From positions 1-16,218 of the forward strand of contig DAOWHK010000144.1 of the NCBI GenBank assembly GCA_030641465.1: a DNA stretch of 16,218 nt, in the 5' to 3' direction. How positions within the stretch are numbered: the first letter of the stretch is position 1; each line of letters opens with the position of its first letter. Position numbers and translations under genes: made by a program. This DNA is from Parachlamydiales bacterium. GTDB lineage: Bacteria > Chlamydiota > Chlamydiia > Chlamydiales > Simkaniaceae. The notes beneath the pieces were generated by a model, which saw only the letters and a list, made by a program, of their open reading frames with translations, had not been told where the DNA came from and did not search any database. Positions 16,172 through 16,218 of the stretch are shown here, one piece after another.

Positions 16172-16218
16172 ATGCCCTCATTAAACATTGCGAACAAAAT
16201 TATTCAAAAGCTTCAAAA
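16172..16218 (+). CDS. Start of the second class II CCA/poly(A) nucleotidyltransferase gene, cut by the window end
   Basis: Only the first 15 complete codons are visible (MPSLNIANKIIQKLQ); the 47 bases are identical to the start of the truncated copy at 10869. As the outer edge of the tandem duplication, this is expected to be the full-length functional gene, but that part is outside the window. Confidence 0.7.
   Translation, partial: MPSLNIANKIIQKLQ

Larger units (their letters stand above)
11155..16218. repeat. Tandem duplication, unit 2 (continues past the window)
   Basis: This unit begins at the copied manA tail (11155-11179), includes the second giant gene and ends within the nucleotidyltransferase gene at the window edge. 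The noncoding part 15955-16171 differs from 10653-10868 by only five substitutions and one inserted A. The last 47 bases, from ATG 16172, are identical to 10869-10915. Confidence 0.85.

Noticed and set aside
5907..16218. Assembly artefact as the cause of the tandem repeat
   Set aside because: The two coding bodies differ by many substitutions and by copy-specific inserts, so they cannot be the same DNA assembled twice. A local collapse or mix of reads in the near-identical 5' flanks cannot be fully excluded.

Overview
The window is A+T-rich and most likely comes from a member of the Chlamydiota, probably an environmental 'chlamydia-like' lineage. The best evidence is the Rho protein, whose N-terminal block and RNA-binding region read like chlamydial Rho as I remember it. 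Glycogen enzymes, a Parachlamydia/Waddlia-type ATP-grasp protein and sigma-70-like promoters fit the same picture. This is recognition from memory, not a database result.

Layout. Positions 1 to about 170 encode a NuoB / group 4 [NiFe]-hydrogenase small-subunit fragment that has nothing to do with its neighbours. It abuts a rho gene whose real N-terminus is missing, so the left edge looks like a chimeric junction. Next come rho (345-1571), a glycosyltransferase of the MGDG-synthase/MurG type (1668-2954), a small exported protein of unknown function on the minus strand (2908-3456), an ATP-grasp ligase on the minus strand (3688-4890), and manA, mannose-6-phosphate isomerase (5033-5950). The ATP-grasp gene and manA diverge from a control region that carries a perfect 10-bp inverted repeat.

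The right two thirds (5907-16218) are a diverged tandem duplication. Each unit holds a giant minus-strand gene (1575 and 1593 codons). Its product combines an unrecognised N-terminal region of about 345 residues, a GT5 glycogen synthase (GlgA), a CBM48 domain and a GH13 branching enzyme (GlgB). It is therefore a single-chain enzyme that could both elongate and branch alpha-glucan. Behind each giant gene lies a divergent promoter region and the start of a class II CCA/poly(A) nucleotidyltransferase gene. The ancestral order was probably manA - glgA-glgB - nucleotidyltransferase. The duplication joined codon ~95 of the nucleotidyltransferase to the last dozen codons of manA near 11155. This left a truncated nucleotidyltransferase (10869-11195), while the other copy begins at 16172 and runs off the window.

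The two giant genes have diverged strongly in most of their length, yet the roughly 217-bp noncoding region behind each, the first 47 bp of the nucleotidyltransferase and part of the N-terminal coding region are nearly identical. That is the reverse of the expected pattern and points to gene conversion or a second, more recent exchange.

Functionally, the right part suggests storage-polysaccharide metabolism with two fused synthase/branching enzymes, both retaining all the catalytic residues I can locate. manA links mannose 6-phosphate to fructose 6-phosphate. I see no tRNA, rRNA, CRISPR array or insertion sequence. No gene-free stretch exceeds 300 bases.
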